This document shows, one piece after another, positions 8,720 through 18,358 of a stretch of 61,068 nucleotides of DNA. Below the pieces are notes generated by a model. The model had not been told where the DNA came from. It saw nothing but the letters and a program-made list of their open reading frames with translations, and did not search any database. How positions within the stretch are numbered: position 1 is the stretch's first letter; each line of letters starts with the position of its first letter. Origin of the DNA: Prochlorococcus sp. AG-409-D09 (lineage in GTDB: Bacteria > Cyanobacteriota > Cyanobacteriia > PCC-6307 > Cyanobiaceae). Position numbers and translations under genes: made by a program. Location: contig QCJQ01000001.1 in assembly GCA_003215935.1 (NCBI GenBank), forward strand, positions 75,731-136,798, in the 5' to 3' direction.

Positions 8720-10036
8720 TCAGGGTTTATAGAGATTATCGTTCATTAAGCCTTCTTTGGGAGACTGATTAGGAAGAGTTATTTTTACTTTATTGATTCT
8801 AGGTCCATTCATTGAAGTGATTTCAAAAAGAATCTCACAATGAATTAGTTTTTCTCCTGTTGAAGGGACTTCTTGAAGCTTTTCTAAAAGGAATCCAGCG
8901 AGAGTATGGTGATCAGGAGCTTCTGGAAGATCTAAATATAATTGTCGATTTAGATCAATTATTTCTATGTCTCCATCTGCTATCCAGTTGATTTTTGTGG
9001 TATCTAAGGGAATAAGGTCTGGTTCTTTGATATCTGATTGGATTTCATCACCTACGATTTCACCTGTTAGATCAGCTGCTGTAATAAGACCTTCTGTTCC
9101 TCCATGTTCATCTACAACAAGTAATAATGGATGTCCTCTTTTGATTAAAGGAATTAATTCAGCTAAATTCGCCGTCTCTAGAACTCGAGGTGCTGGTCTA
9201 ATAAAGGGTTCTAAAGGGGTATTTGCTTGCATAACCCCTTGGGAAATTGCTTGAGCAAGCTGTCTCAGATCTAACACTCCTAGAACATCATCAAGAGATT
9301 CATTGATAACAAGAAATCGAGCATGTCTTGTTCGATGAACTTCTTTCATTAATTCTGAGAATTTAACTTCTTTAGGTAGAGTTACCATTCCTGAACGAGG
9401 AACCATAACTTCTCTTACTTGTGTATCTCGCAGAGCAAATACTCCTTCAAGAATGTTTCGTTGATCTGGCAGTAGCCCTGTTACTCCACCTGTCTCAATC
9501 AAAGTTTCTAATTCACCTGCTGAAAGAGCAGATACAATTGAATCCCATTGGGTGTTGAGCCCTATTAGTTTAAGAATTAGTGAGGCGAATTTCTCTAATA
9601 AAGCAAGCAAAGGAGAGATTGCTTTCATAGCCGCTTCAAGGAGAGGTGAAAGTCGAAGAGCTGCAACTTCAGGTTGATTAAGAACTAATGCTTTAGGTAA
9701 TAAACCTGCTAAAATTGTTGCGATTAAAACCAGAGAAATAAAAAGAAGAAGATCTAGATACCTGCTATAAGTCAAGTCATTTGACCACAATTTATTTGCA
9801 AAACCTTTACCAATCCAGCCAATAGAGATAAGTGAAATTGTTACACCTAATTGAACAAGAATTAATGCTCGCCTTAAGCGTTTTTGTAATCTTAAAATTG
9901 ATTTAGAACCTTTTTTACCTTCTTCAACTAATCTTTGTGCTCGACTTGGTCGCAGTCTTAAAACAGCAACTTCTCCAGCTGCAAAAAATGCTGGAAAAAG
10001 AAGCAAGATTACTAAAAGGAGAATTAATCTCATCAA
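8720..10036 (-). CDS. CNNM/CorC family membrane protein with CBS pair (hemolysin-like)
   Basis: A 438-residue protein. An N-terminal DUF21/CNNM membrane domain (about 1-165, helices near 1-20, 55-80, 90-115 and 125-150) includes the typical FFAAGEVAVLRLRPSRAQRL. A CBS-domain pair follows (about 200-335; VREVMVPRSGM-type start, LLLVVDEHGGTEGLITAADL), then a CorC_HlyC domain at the C-terminus (about 345-425, GFLLEKL). These proteins are linked to Mg2+/Co2+ transport; the older hemolysin name is historical. It lies directly downstream of a tRNA gene on the same strand, which may share its promoter. Confidence 0.85.
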   Translation of the reverse strand: MMRLILLLVILLLFPAFFAAGEVAVLRLRPSRAQRLVEEGKKGSKSILRLQKRLRRALILVQLGVTISLISIGWIGKGFANKLWSNDLTYSRYLDLLLFISLVLIATILAGLLPKALVLNQPEVAALRLSPLLEAAMKAISPLLALLEKFASLILKLIGLNTQWDSIVSALSAGELETLIETGGVTGLLPDQRNILEGVFALRDTQVREVMVPRSGMVTLPKEVKFSELMKEVHRTRHARFLVINESLDDVLGVLDLRQLAQAISQGVMQANTPLEPFIRPAPRVLETANLAELIPLIKRGHPLLLVVDEHGGTEGLITAADLTGEIVGDEIQSDIKEPDLIPLDTTKINWIADGDIEIIDLNRQLYLDLPEAPDHHTLAGFLLEKLQEVPSTGEKLIHCEILFEITSMNGPRINKVKITLPNQSPKEGLMNDNLYKP

Positions 10037-10047
10037 GTTTGGGTGAT

Positions 10048-10119
10048 GGGGGTCGCGAGGATCGAACTCGCCTTAGCCAAATTATGAGTTTGGTGCATTC
10101 ACCAGATTGCTAGACCCCC
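10048..10119 (-). tRNA. tRNA with CAU anticodon (Met-elongator or Ile2)
   Basis: A 72-nt cloverleaf on the minus strand. The acceptor GGGGGTC pairs with GACCCCC; the anticodon stem CCAAA/TTTGG encloses the loop CTCATAA (anticodon CAU); the T arm is GCGAG-TTCGATC-CTCGC. CCA is not encoded. The arm sequence around the anticodon is reminiscent of plastid trnI-CAU, so lysidine-modified tRNA-Ile2 is as plausible as elongator tRNA-Met. Initiator tRNA is unlikely because the three G-C pairs below the loop are absent. Confidence 0.9.
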
Positions 10120-10121
10120 GT

Positions 10122-10151
10122 TTGATTGAATTAATGGAGTATTTTTATAAT
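10122..10151 (+). promoter_or_regulatory. Putative sigma-70-type promoter of pyrE
   Basis: A perfect -10 box TATAAT (10146-10151) sits 18 bp after a TTGATT -35-like element (10122-10127), just beyond the divergent tRNA. Transcription would start near 10158, inside a possible upstream GTG-start extension of pyrE. This argues for the ATG at 10198 or 10231 as the true pyrE start. Confidence 0.55.
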
Positions 10152-10197
10152 AGTGAATAAATTTGCATTAATAATAAATAAAAGCAAGCGAGTCTCA

Positions 10198-10815
10198 ATG
10201 AACCAATGTAGCAATGATGCAACTGCCAATATGAATTACCATTCGGCAAACAACAAGCTTTTGAAAGAAGGATTGCTAACCCTTTTAGCTAAGGATGCAT
10301 ATCGATATGGCAAATTCACTTTATCTTCTGGTATGGAAAGCAGTCATTATGTCAATTGCAAGCCTGTTTGCTTAAGTGGCAAGGGTCTTATTTTAATAAG
10401 TGAATTATTGCTAAGAGAAGTTGAAAGTGATTCTTGTGCAGTAGCTGGTTTAACTCTTGGAGCAGACCCTCTAGTAAGTGGCGTTGCTATGTTGGCAGCT
10501 CAATTTAGCCGAGAATTAAACGCCTTGATAATTAGGAAAGAAGCTAAAGGGCATGGAACTGGAGCTTGGATTGAAGGACCTTCTTTGCCCAAAGGCTCCA
10601 AAGTGACTGTTTTAGAGGACGTTGTCACAACTGGTGCCTCATCTTTGAAAGCTGTTGAAAAGCTTCGTAATGAAGGATATATCGTTAATTCAGTTATTGC
10701 TATTGTTGATAGAGAAGAAGGTGGGGAACTTTTAATTAGAGAGGCTGGTTTAACATTAAAAAGTATTTTTTTACTTAACGATATTGCTGACAAGGCAAAT
10801 GTTTTGAGTAAATGA
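10198..10815 (+). CDS. pyrE: Orotate phosphoribosyltransferase
   Basis: PyrE adds the phosphoribosyl group of PRPP to orotate, giving OMP in pyrimidine synthesis. The signature PRPP loop [19 protein letters not shown] is clear, with [33 protein letters not shown] and [10 protein letters not shown]-like motifs. The frame extends upstream to a GTG at 10153, but a TATAAT box overlaps that position, so I use ATG 10198 (205 residues); ATG 10231 is also possible. The stop overlaps the start of the next gene (ATGA), indicating translational coupling. Confidence 0.93.
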   Translation: MNQCSNDATANMNYHSANNKLLKEGLLTLLAKDAYRYGKFTLSSGMESSHYVNCKPVCLSGKGLILISELLLREVESDSCAVAGLTLGADPLVSGVAMLAAQFSRELNALIIRKEAKGHGTGAWIEGPSLPKGSKVTVLEDVVTTGASSLKAVEKLRNEGYIVNSVIAIVDREEGGELLIREAGLTLKSIFLLNDIADKANVLSK

Positions 10816-11669
10816 TATTTCCTTCAAATCTTTTTTGGGAAAAAAACTTTCCTTCGTTTAGCTTATTAGGTGAGGGGAGTCGAAAATTTCTTAATGGTCA
10901 GACAACTACAGATTTTCTAGGGTCTGATTCTGGTCACATTATTAGAACCTGTTGGTTGTCTTTAACTGGAAAAATGAATGCTTTGTTGGAAGTGAAATTG
11001 CATGAAGAAGGTGCAGATTTAATTGTCATCGAGGGAAATATTAATGATGTCCTAGAAGGTTTTGAACGTGTAATTTTTCCTGCAGATAAAATTAAAGTTA
11101 GCTATAGGAATGATATTAAGAGGGTGCAAATATTAACTATGAATCTTTCATGGAAAAATTCAAGTGTTCAATGGTTTGAATTAGATCAGAAGTTGCCAAA
11201 TGAATTTAATGCATTAATAAAAACTAGTTTACAAGATTTAGAGGTTTGGAAAATCAAGCAAGGACTTCCTACATATTCTAGAGAAATTAATGGTGAAAAT
11301 AATCCATTTGAATTAGGTCTTTCAGACATTGTCAATCTAAATAAAGGTTGTTATTTAGGACAAGAAGCAATGGCAAGGATTTTTAGAAGCAATTCGTTGA
11401 AACATCAATTGCGTTATTGGGAAGTGGACTCTGTTGATTCTTCTGGAATCAAGGCTAATCAGCTTGTTAATTCTCTTGTTTTTGACTCAGGACATAAAGT
11501 AGTAGGTGAAATAACAACAGTTGTTAAGATTAATGATTCTTGTTTTTTAGGGCTTGCACTTATTAGATCAAAATATTTGTTTAATAAAGAGCTTTTTATT
11601 TCAGAAAAAATGTTGAGAATTAGAATAGAAATCCCAATTGGTTTTACAAGCATCTTTAATGAAGAATAA
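10812..11669 (+). CDS. ygfZ: Folate-binding YgfZ/GcvT-like protein (Fe-S cluster maintenance)
   Basis: A 285-residue GcvT-fold protein. The YgfZ signature [13 protein letters not shown] is intact (about residues 178-190), with the cysteine that YgfZ proteins conserve, and [10 protein letters not shown] near the N-terminus matches the family. YgfZ proteins use folate to help assemble or repair certain iron-sulfur enzymes; true glycine-cleavage T proteins are longer and lack the KGCYxGQE box. It overlaps pyrE by 4 bp and converges on the RecB-like nuclease gene. The symbol is by family resemblance. Confidence 0.82.
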   Translation: MIFPSNLFWEKNFPSFSLLGEGSRKFLNGQTTTDFLGSDSGHIIRTCWLSLTGKMNALLEVKLHEEGADLIVIEGNINDVLEGFERVIFPADKIKVSYRNDIKRVQILTMNLSWKNSSVQWFELDQKLPNEFNALIKTSLQDLEVWKIKQGLPTYSREINGENNPFELGLSDIVNLNKGCYLGQEAMARIFRSNSLKHQLRYWEVDSVDSSGIKANQLVNSLVFDSGHKVVGEITTVVKINDSCFLGLALIRSKYLFNKELFISEKMLRIRIEIPIGFTSIFNEE

Positions 11670-11676
11670 AATATAC

Positions 11677-13137
11677 TTAATTCTCTTCTAAAATCCATTT
11701 TGCAATTTCCCAGGTTGCAAGACAATCATCGCGGTTATAATCAAAAATTAATGATAGATTCTTGGAGTATTTTTTTCCTGTCTTTCTCGAACACTTCCAT
11801 TGCCTCCACCAAAGTAATGCTTTGGGTCCATCAGCATTTGGTTCCCTCCAATTAAACCCTAGCCATTTAGCTATAGCTTTTAAGCTATAATTATTTGTTG
11901 GCAGAATCCAATGACTTTTTAAACATGAATGGATATCAATAAAGCGGTTTTTTAAAGCTCTTATTTCATTTGTACTTGCACCATTTATTTTTGCGATTTT
12001 AATTATTGATAATAACTCGGTTTGACCATAATGAAGAACAGGCCATTGTTTGTATTGATTTAACTTTCTCTTTATTCTTTTCCAGATTAATTCTTGCTTA
12101 TCATTTTCGAGATTTAGAATATTATGATATTTAGCATTTTTTAGATTAAAACTACCATTTTTAGATCTCTTGATAGAAATAAATCCATGCAGGAAATCAT
12201 GATTTGAATCAGGATCTGATTCAATATCGTAAATTAAAATACCTTGAGATTTTTTAATTTCTGATAGGCTACTACTTGTATTTATTCTTTTTTTCTTTCC
12301 TGAGACTTGTGATATTGCCTGCAGAATTATTTGATGTGCAATTTCAATATTATTTTTTTCACCAAATGTATTTAATTTTGTTTGAAGACTAATTGGATTT
12401 TCTCTTGCTAAATCTTTAATGGACTTAACTCCTATATTATTTAGTATTTCTTTTCTTCTTTTCCCAATACCATTGACTTCGCTTAAATCACCAAGATTAA
12501 TTGCTTCTTGATTGCAAAAATTTTGCCAAGAACATAAAGAGCATTTCTTTCGATTCGATGTTATTGGAGGTGGGATAAAGTGAGATAAATCCTTTTTTAT
12601 TTTATGTATAGTTTCTATTAAATCTGTATATAAACCGCTATGAAGTGGCACGGTATTTATTTTAAGACCATTATTAGTTAAGCAGATTACAACTCCTTTA
12701 TTCACTTTGAAACCTTGTATTTTTTCTAGTAAAATTCCATTCATCATAAGTAATAATTTATGTTCTCTAGTAATGTTTTTCCCTTGACGAGTTATTACAG
12801 GTCTATAGCTAAATTCTCCCCATTTACTCTTGCCTTTGGTTTTTTGTGAAAGAACTAAATTTGATTTAATTCTTTCTTGAGCAATCTCACCTTGAACGCG
12901 TACTCCAAAAACATCAGTTTTTCCTTCTAAGCAAGCTTTGATTCCAATACCAGGTTGTTTTTGAATAAAAGCCAAAAAACTCTTTTTTTGATGATCTAAT
13001 TGAAGAGCTTTATGTGCGGTCCATATTTTTTGACTTTTATCTCCATGACTATCCAGCCAAGCTTTGCGCCTACAACGAACCCAGCTTTGCAGTAGGCGAT
13101 CATTAATTAAATCTTTTCTTGTGGATTTTGAAATCAT
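11677..13137 (-). CDS. TM0106-type RecB-like nuclease with RNase H-like C-terminal domain
   Basis: A 486-residue protein. The N-terminal region (about 1-210) is RecB/Cas4-like, opening with LLQSWVRCRRKAWLD and closing with a cysteine group KKCSLCSWQNFC that could hold an Fe-S cluster. A helix-hairpin-helix-like stretch VNGIGKRRKEILNNIGVKS lies near residue 225. The C-terminal half has an RNase H-fold exonuclease pattern: acidic pair in IYDIESDP, LHYGQTELLSI and YNRDDCLATWEIAKW. This matches TM0106-family putative nucleases of unknown role. No cas genes or repeats are nearby. Its start overlaps the extended frame of the divergent phosphohexomutase. Confidence 0.75.
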   Translation of the reverse strand: MISKSTRKDLINDRLLQSWVRCRRKAWLDSHGDKSQKIWTAHKALQLDHQKKSFLAFIQKQPGIGIKACLEGKTDVFGVRVQGEIAQERIKSNLVLSQKTKGKSKWGEFSYRPVITRQGKNITREHKLLLMMNGILLEKIQGFKVNKGVVICLTNNGLKINTVPLHSGLYTDLIETIHKIKKDLSHFIPPPITSNRKKCSLCSWQNFCNQEAINLGDLSEVNGIGKRRKEILNNIGVKSIKDLARENPISLQTKLNTFGEKNNIEIAHQIILQAISQVSGKKKRINTSSSLSEIKKSQGILIYDIESDPDSNHDFLHGFISIKRSKNGSFNLKNAKYHNILNLENDKQELIWKRIKRKLNQYKQWPVLHYGQTELLSIIKIAKINGASTNEIRALKNRFIDIHSCLKSHWILPTNNYSLKAIAKWLGFNWREPNADGPKALLWWRQWKCSRKTGKKYSKNLSLIFDYNRDDCLATWEIAKWILEEN

Positions 13138-13190
13138 ATAGACACGATAAGCTAGTTCTCTTAGAGATAGACAATTGCAAATTAATTATT

Positions 13191-14642
13191 ATGGGGAACA
13201 CTAAATTGAATTTAAATTCTGATCCAATTAAATTCGGTACTGATGGATGGAGAGGAATATTAGGTGTCGATTTTACTTTAGAAAGACTTTTAAAAGTTGC
13301 AGTTGCTTCTGCTCAGGAGCTTGCATATAGAGCTCCTGAAGATCTTTCTAGTAATCAAATCGTCATTGGATATGACCAGAGATTTTTAGCAAAGGAAATG
13401 GCAGAAGCAATTGCATCTGCTGTAAGGGGCTGTGGACTTGAACCACTTATTTCTTCAACCTCAGTAACCACTCCTGCTTGCAGTTGGGCAGTAGTAAATC
13501 ATAAAGCTTTAGGTGCTTTGGTTATTACCGCGAGTCATAATCCACCGGAATGGCTTGGCTTAAAGATTAAAAGTTATTTAGGAGGTTCAGTTGAAAGAGA
13601 ATTTACTAGTGCAGTTGAGAAGAGACTTCTAGCAGGGGGGGGTATTGTTCCAATTGAAGGAAAGACTAAAATATTTGATTGTAGAAAAGAGCATTTGAAT
13701 CAATTACGTAGAAAATTTGATATCTCTGCGATATCTACTGCTCTTAAAGATAAAAATATTAAAGTTTTAGTTGATCCAATGCATGGTTCTGCTGCAGGTT
13801 GCCTATCAGAACTATTTGAAGATAATAATATTCATGAAATTCGTTCTAATAGGGATGCATTTTTTGGAGGAGATCCACCCGAGCCACTTTTAAAGTATTT
13901 AAGTCAATTAATATTGAATATAGAAAATTGCGCAAAATCAGGTTTTATTCCTTTGGGAATAGTTTTTGATGGAGATGGAGATAGAATCGCAGTAATAGAT
14001 GAAAAAGGAAAGTATTGCAATACACAATTATTGATTCCTTTATTTATTGATCATTTGGCAAGAGTGAAAAAACTTTCAGGTTGTGTTGTGAAGACAGTTA
14101 GTGGGTCAGATTTGATTAGGTTTGTGGCTGATTATTATCAAAGAGAAATATTAGAACTTCCTGTTGGGTTTAAATATATTGCATCTGAAATGCTTTCTAG
14201 GCAGGTTTTAGTAGGAGGAGAAGAGTCAGGAGGTGTTGGATTTGGAGGACATATTCCTGAAAGAGATGCACTATATGCTGCTTTGCTTTTGTTAGAAGCT
14301 ATAGCCGAAGGCTCTCAGCCTCTTGGGCAGCGTATTTCTTCTTTGCAAAATGATTTTGGTTATAGTCATTTTGATCGAATTGATGTTGTTCTTGAGAATT
14401 CGGAGCTTAGAAAAAAATGTGAATTGTTTCTGAGGCAAAACCCACCTGGAAAGATTGGAGGGAAATTAGTTGAGGAAGTTATTACTATTGATGGAATTAA
14501 ACTTAGATTAGGTACTAGTCATTGGCTTATGTTTCGTTTTTCTGGAACTGAACCACTTCTTAGAATATATTGTGAAGCTCCAACAAAAGAAGAGGCTTTG
14601 TCTACTCTTCATTTAGCAAAAGAATTAGTGGAAGGAATATGA
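13191..14642 (+). CDS. Phosphoglucomutase/phosphomannomutase family protein
   Basis: An alpha-D-phosphohexomutase interconverting 1- and 6-phosphosugars. All four signature loops are present: phosphoserine loop TASHNPPEW, metal loop DGDGDR, sugar-specificity loop GGEESGG and phosphate-binding loop RFSGTEPLLRIY. The frame runs back to ATG 13119, overlapping the divergent nuclease gene, but homology begins with KFGTDGWRGI, so ATG 13191 (483 residues) is preferred. Specificity (glucose, mannose or glucosamine) cannot be fixed by reading. It overlaps rdgB by 4 bp. Confidence 0.9.
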   Translation: MGNTKLNLNSDPIKFGTDGWRGILGVDFTLERLLKVAVASAQELAYRAPEDLSSNQIVIGYDQRFLAKEMAEAIASAVRGCGLEPLISSTSVTTPACSWAVVNHKALGALVITASHNPPEWLGLKIKSYLGGSVEREFTSAVEKRLLAGGGIVPIEGKTKIFDCRKEHLNQLRRKFDISAISTALKDKNIKVLVDPMHGSAAGCLSELFEDNNIHEIRSNRDAFFGGDPPEPLLKYLSQLILNIENCAKSGFIPLGIVFDGDGDRIAVIDEKGKYCNTQLLIPLFIDHLARVKKLSGCVVKTVSGSDLIRFVADYYQREILELPVGFKYIASEMLSRQVLVGGEESGGVGFGGHIPERDALYAALLLLEAIAEGSQPLGQRISSLQNDFGYSHFDRIDVVLENSELRKKCELFLRQNPPGKIGGKLVEEVITIDGIKLRLGTSHWLMFRFSGTEPLLRIYCEAPTKEEALSTLHLAKELVEGI

Positions 14643-15253
14643 ATTTCAAAGTTAAGAATAAAAGTTTAGTTTTAGCTACCACTAATCTTGGTAAATTTAA
14701 AGAGTTCTCTAGACTTTTATCAGATTTTCCTCTAGATCTGCTTTCTCCTCCAAATGGATGGAATTGTGAAGAAACAGGAGTAACTTTTCAAGAAAATGCA
14801 AGAATAAAAGCTTCATCAATGGCTAATTTCTCTGGCTTTTGGTCACTTGCTGATGATTCTGGATTGATGGTTGATCAGCTAGGAGGAAAGCCAGGTGTTT
14901 ATTCTTCTAGATATGCTAAAAGTGATCAAGAAAGAGTAACTAAAATTCTGAAGGAACTTGGTAATAAAATTAATAGAAGTGCCAAATTTGTCGCAGCAAT
15001 TTGTATTGCTTCTAAAGAAGAAATATTATTAGAAGTGCATGGAGTATGTGAAGGTTATATAACTTTTACTCCTAGAGGAAAATTTGGTTTTGGTTATGAT
15101 CCAATTTTTCAACCTCTTGGACAAGAATTAACTTTTGCTGAAATGAATAATGAAACCAAAAATTTATTTAGCCATAGAGGAAAGGCTTTGGAATTGTTAA
15201 AGCCAGAACTAAGTAGGATTCTTAATTTAAATTCAACATCATGGTCAAATTAG
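14639..15253 (+). CDS. rdgB: XTP/dITP diphosphatase (Ham1/RdgB family)
   Basis: A 204-residue house-cleaning enzyme that hydrolyses non-canonical purine triphosphates such as dITP and XTP to monophosphates. The N-terminal LVLATTNLGKFKEFSRLL, central ADDSGLMVDQLGGKPGVYSS and C-terminal GFGYDPIFQP with SHRGKALE are the standard Ham1/RdgB motifs. It begins inside the end of the phosphohexomutase gene (ATG overlapping TGA), which implies translational coupling. It converges on the carotenoid oxygenase gene 9 bp away. Confidence 0.95.
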   Translation: MNFKVKNKSLVLATTNLGKFKEFSRLLSDFPLDLLSPPNGWNCEETGVTFQENARIKASSMANFSGFWSLADDSGLMVDQLGGKPGVYSSRYAKSDQERVTKILKELGNKINRSAKFVAAICIASKEEILLEVHGVCEGYITFTPRGKFGFGYDPIFQPLGQELTFAEMNNETKNLFSHRGKALELLKPELSRILNLNSTSWSN

Positions 15254-15262
15254 ACTTATTTT

Positions 15263-16744
15263 TTAATCATTAACCCAACTTCCATGTAATCCATGAGGAA
15301 TTGCAATTGGTAATTCCAAAATTGCTTCTTCCTTAAGATCTTCTGCTTTAAGTATTACAAGATCTGTTCCTGATCTTTTACCATTCCACACTAATACAAC
15401 TACCCATCCTTCATCTTCTTTGTGAGAGTGTTCTCGCGGGATAAATAACGGCTCCCCAACGAAACCTCTTGGTGCAGAACTCCATAGACATTCTTTTTTA
15501 GTTAACAAGTTTAATTTTTTAATAGCTTGAAGTGGCCCATTCCCAGATTTCTTTTCTGCAATAGCCATCCAGCTATATTGTGCACGTAAGCCTTGTTTAA
15601 GTGGATTTACCATTGCAAATTCACAACATTGATTACTTAGAATTTCCGTACTGATTTCATTGTTTGAGAGGTTTATGTTGCATCTTTTTAAAATTCCTTC
15701 TGGTAATTGATCAAAATCTATTTCCCGGAAATTTTGATCAGGACCTATGGAAGGGAAGTCTTCGTAAAATATACTTTCTATAGTTACTTTATCGTTGTCT
15801 TCCCAAGCATTTAAATGGTGAAAGACAAATCCATTGGGAGCATTAAAAATCTTTGGATTTCCTCCAGCAAATTGTCCACTATCCCTAGGAATTAACCAGA
15901 ATTTCGATTGACCATTTCGCTTTGATGAAAGGCATTGAGCAGCTCCTTTGGCCCCAAGAATAAAAGGGAGGGGATTAAAATCGATGGCATTCTGAATGAA
16001 TATTGCCCAGTTAGGAGTTATTGCAAAATCATGTAGAAAGGCAAAACCATTAAATATATCTTTTCTATCAAATAACAACTGCCCTTCTGTAGAGAACTCC
16101 ATTAATCTAATTTTGCTTTTTGGACCAGTTTTCACGCCGAAAGTCACCATTTTTTTCTTCTTTTGATGATGACCAGGGTCGAATTTTGGGTGTGCACTTA
16201 GAGCTTCTCCAGGCTTTAGGACACCATTTAGATATGAAATCCCATTAGTTTTTAGAGTTTCTGGATCAAGAGAATGAGGGCTTGAAGCTTCCCAAAGAGC
16301 AAGTAATTCATTCCCTAGTTTGACGATGTTTGTGTTGGCGATATTTTTAAGACGCAAATCAAAAGCATTAGCAAGAATCCCTCCAGGTTTTTTAGTGCCA
16401 AATACACCCCTATAAAGAAATTTTTTTGCTTTTTGTTCAGCTACCCAGGCTTCAGTCTCAATGAAACGATTACTTAATTGGACTCTTCCATTTTTAAATT
16501 TCATTGCGGCTATCATTCCATCGCCATCGAAAGGATGATGAACCCAGGTTCCTGCTCGTTCTAATTGACCAGGCCCATTTCGATAAAAAGTTCCACATAA
16601 TTCTTTGGGCACTTCACCTTTGACAACCTTTAATTCAACATTTTCAAGTTCTTTTTCAACATTGCAGTAAGCGCTTGCCCAATCTTCTTGATTAAATAAT
16701 GGCGTTGTTCTTTTTTCTGCGTTTTCCAAAGTAGATGTCAGCAC
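15263..16744 (-). CDS. Carotenoid oxygenase (RPE65 / carotenoid cleavage dioxygenase family)
   Basis: A 493-residue seven-bladed-propeller-type dioxygenase. The four iron-ligand histidines are recognisable in AHPKFDP (about 185), LHDFAITP (238), FHHLNAWED (309/310) and the C-terminal PHGLHGSW. The N-terminal FYRNGPGQLER and HHPFDGDGM also fit. It probably cleaves a polyene double bond in a carotenoid or apocarotenoid; the exact substrate is not readable from sequence. It lies alone on the minus strand upstream of hisB's 3' end. Confidence 0.9.
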   Translation of the reverse strand: MLTSTLENAEKRTTPLFNQEDWASAYCNVEKELENVELKVVKGEVPKELCGTFYRNGPGQLERAGTWVHHPFDGDGMIAAMKFKNGRVQLSNRFIETEAWVAEQKAKKFLYRGVFGTKKPGGILANAFDLRLKNIANTNIVKLGNELLALWEASSPHSLDPETLKTNGISYLNGVLKPGEALSAHPKFDPGHHQKKKKMVTFGVKTGPKSKIRLMEFSTEGQLLFDRKDIFNGFAFLHDFAITPNWAIFIQNAIDFNPLPFILGAKGAAQCLSSKRNGQSKFWLIPRDSGQFAGGNPKIFNAPNGFVFHHLNAWEDNDKVTIESIFYEDFPSIGPDQNFREIDFDQLPEGILKRCNINLSNNEISTEILSNQCCEFAMVNPLKQGLRAQYSWMAIAEKKSGNGPLQAIKKLNLLTKKECLWSSAPRGFVGEPLFIPREHSHKEDEGWVVVLVWNGKRSGTDLVILKAEDLKEEAILELPIAIPHGLHGSWVND

Positions 16745-16824
16745 AATTATTGATGCAATTGTCCTTGATTTTCGCTTAAAAGTTTTCCAGCTGTGAGCTT
16801 TCGTCTTTTCTTTTCGAAAAATGA

Positions 16825-17442
16825 TTAGTTTTTTGTGCCTGCTTGTTCTAAAACCCCTTTGCTACTTGGTATTTTTCCCATTCGTCTTGAATCAATTTCA
16901 ATTGCCATTCTTAATGCTCTTGAAAATGCTTTAAAACTTGCCTCAATAATGTGATGAGCATTGGAGCCATCTAATTGGCGTATATGAAGGGTAAGACCAC
17001 TATTATTTACAACGGCAACGAAAAATTCTTTTACTAATTCCGTGTCATATGTACCTACTTTTGGAGCTGTGATATCAACTGAAAAACTTAAATGGGGCCT
17101 ACCAGAGCAATCTAGTGCAACTTGAATCAAGGCTTCATCTAAAGGCGCAACAAAATGCCCAAAACGTTTAATACCTTTTCTATCTCCTAGTGCTTTAGAT
17201 AAAGCTTGCCCCAGAGCTATACCTACATCCTCATTCGTGTGATGGTCATCAATATGTGTATCACCCTTAGCAGTTACTTCTAAATCCACAAGTCCATGAC
17301 TAGCGATTTGTTGAAGCATGTGATCAAGAAAACCTACTCCAGTTTTGATTTTGGATTTCCCAGTGCCATCAAGATTCAGATTAACGAGAACATCTGTTTC
17401 TTTGGTGACTCTATGAATTTTGCCTTGTCTTTTGGAAGTCAT
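16825..17442 (-). CDS. hisB: Imidazoleglycerol-phosphate dehydratase
   Basis: HisB removes water from imidazole glycerol phosphate in histidine synthesis. This is the 205-residue monofunctional type without the N-terminal phosphatase. The two pseudo-symmetric metal-binding motifs are present: [19 protein letters not shown] and [30 protein letters not shown] and CSGRPHL also match. It lies 14 bp after fabI on the same strand and is likely cotranscribed, although the two pathways are unrelated. Confidence 0.96.
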   Translation of the reverse strand: MTSKRQGKIHRVTKETDVLVNLNLDGTGKSKIKTGVGFLDHMLQQIASHGLVDLEVTAKGDTHIDDHHTNEDVGIALGQALSKALGDRKGIKRFGHFVAPLDEALIQVALDCSGRPHLSFSVDITAPKVGTYDTELVKEFFVAVVNNSGLTLHIRQLDGSNAHHIIEASFKAFSRALRMAIEIDSRRMGKIPSSKGVLEQAGTKN

Positions 17443-17456
17443 ATCATCTCAAGAGA

Positions 17457-18239
17457 TTACATGCCATTAATGCAATATCCTGCATCAACATAAATTGTTT
17501 GTCCTGAGATGCCACTAGATAAATCACTTAGAAGAAATGCAGCTGTATTGCCTACTTCAATTTGAGTCACTGTTCTTCTTAATGGCGCTTTCTCTTCAAC
17601 ATTATGGATCATATCTAATATTCCACCAATTGCTGAACTTGCCAAAGTTCTTATAGGTCCAGCACTGATGGCATTTATTCTTACCTGTTTATCTTCTCCA
17701 AGCTCAGCCGAAAGATAGCGAACAGAAGCCTCTAGAGCAGCTTTTGCTACTCCCATTACGTTGTAATTAGGTATTGCTCGCTCTGCTCCCAAATAAGTGA
17801 GAGTTACAACACCAGCACCTTTGCTGAATAATGGTTTTGCATGTTTACAAAGAGGGGCTAGAGAATATGCACTGATTTCTAGAGCGCGAGAAAACCCTTC
17901 TGAACTTGTATCACTATAATTTCCAATTAGCTCTTCTTTCCCAGCAAAGGCAAGGCAATGGACAAGACCGTCTAATTGGCCCCAATCTTTTTTGATAATC
18001 TCAAAAACTTCTGAGATTTGCTTGCCATCTTGAACATTTAAAGGAAGGAAAAGACTTGGATTAAGCGGTGCAGTAAGGTCTCTTACCTTTGCCTCAAACC
18101 GGCCTTTTTCGTCAGGAAGATATGTAATTCCTAACTCCGCACCTGCAGCTTTTAATTGTTGGGCTATGCCCCATGCGATTGAACGATTGTTCGCAATTCC
18201 TGTAACGAGGATTTTTTTTCCACTTAGGTCTAGAAGCAT
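17457..18239 (-). CDS. fabI: Enoyl-[acyl-carrier-protein] reductase (NADH)
   Basis: FabI completes each elongation round in type II fatty acid synthesis. The 260-residue SDR protein has the atypical nucleotide loop GIANNRSIAWGIA in place of TGxxxGxG. Its catalytic pair is Tyr-x6-Lys in NYNVMGVAKAALE, both typical of FabI. LTYLGAERAIPNYN and ISAGPIRTLASSAI are FabI hallmarks. Length is normal. It is the first gene of a two-gene unit with hisB and is divergent from the thioredoxin-like gene. Confidence 0.96.
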   Translation of the reverse strand: MLLDLSGKKILVTGIANNRSIAWGIAQQLKAAGAELGITYLPDEKGRFEAKVRDLTAPLNPSLFLPLNVQDGKQISEVFEIIKKDWGQLDGLVHCLAFAGKEELIGNYSDTSSEGFSRALEISAYSLAPLCKHAKPLFSKGAGVVTLTYLGAERAIPNYNVMGVAKAALEASVRYLSAELGEDKQVRINAISAGPIRTLASSAIGGILDMIHNVEEKAPLRRTVTQIEVGNTAAFLLSDLSSGISGQTIYVDAGYCINGM

Positions 18240-18358
18240 CTGTTCGAAATCATTAGAATCATTATCTAATTCTCTCTTATTTTGGGTAAAGCTTTTGATT
18301 TCGATTATTTATATAGTTAAAAAGTAGTTTTTCAACGGATCAAAAAAGGATTCAATTC

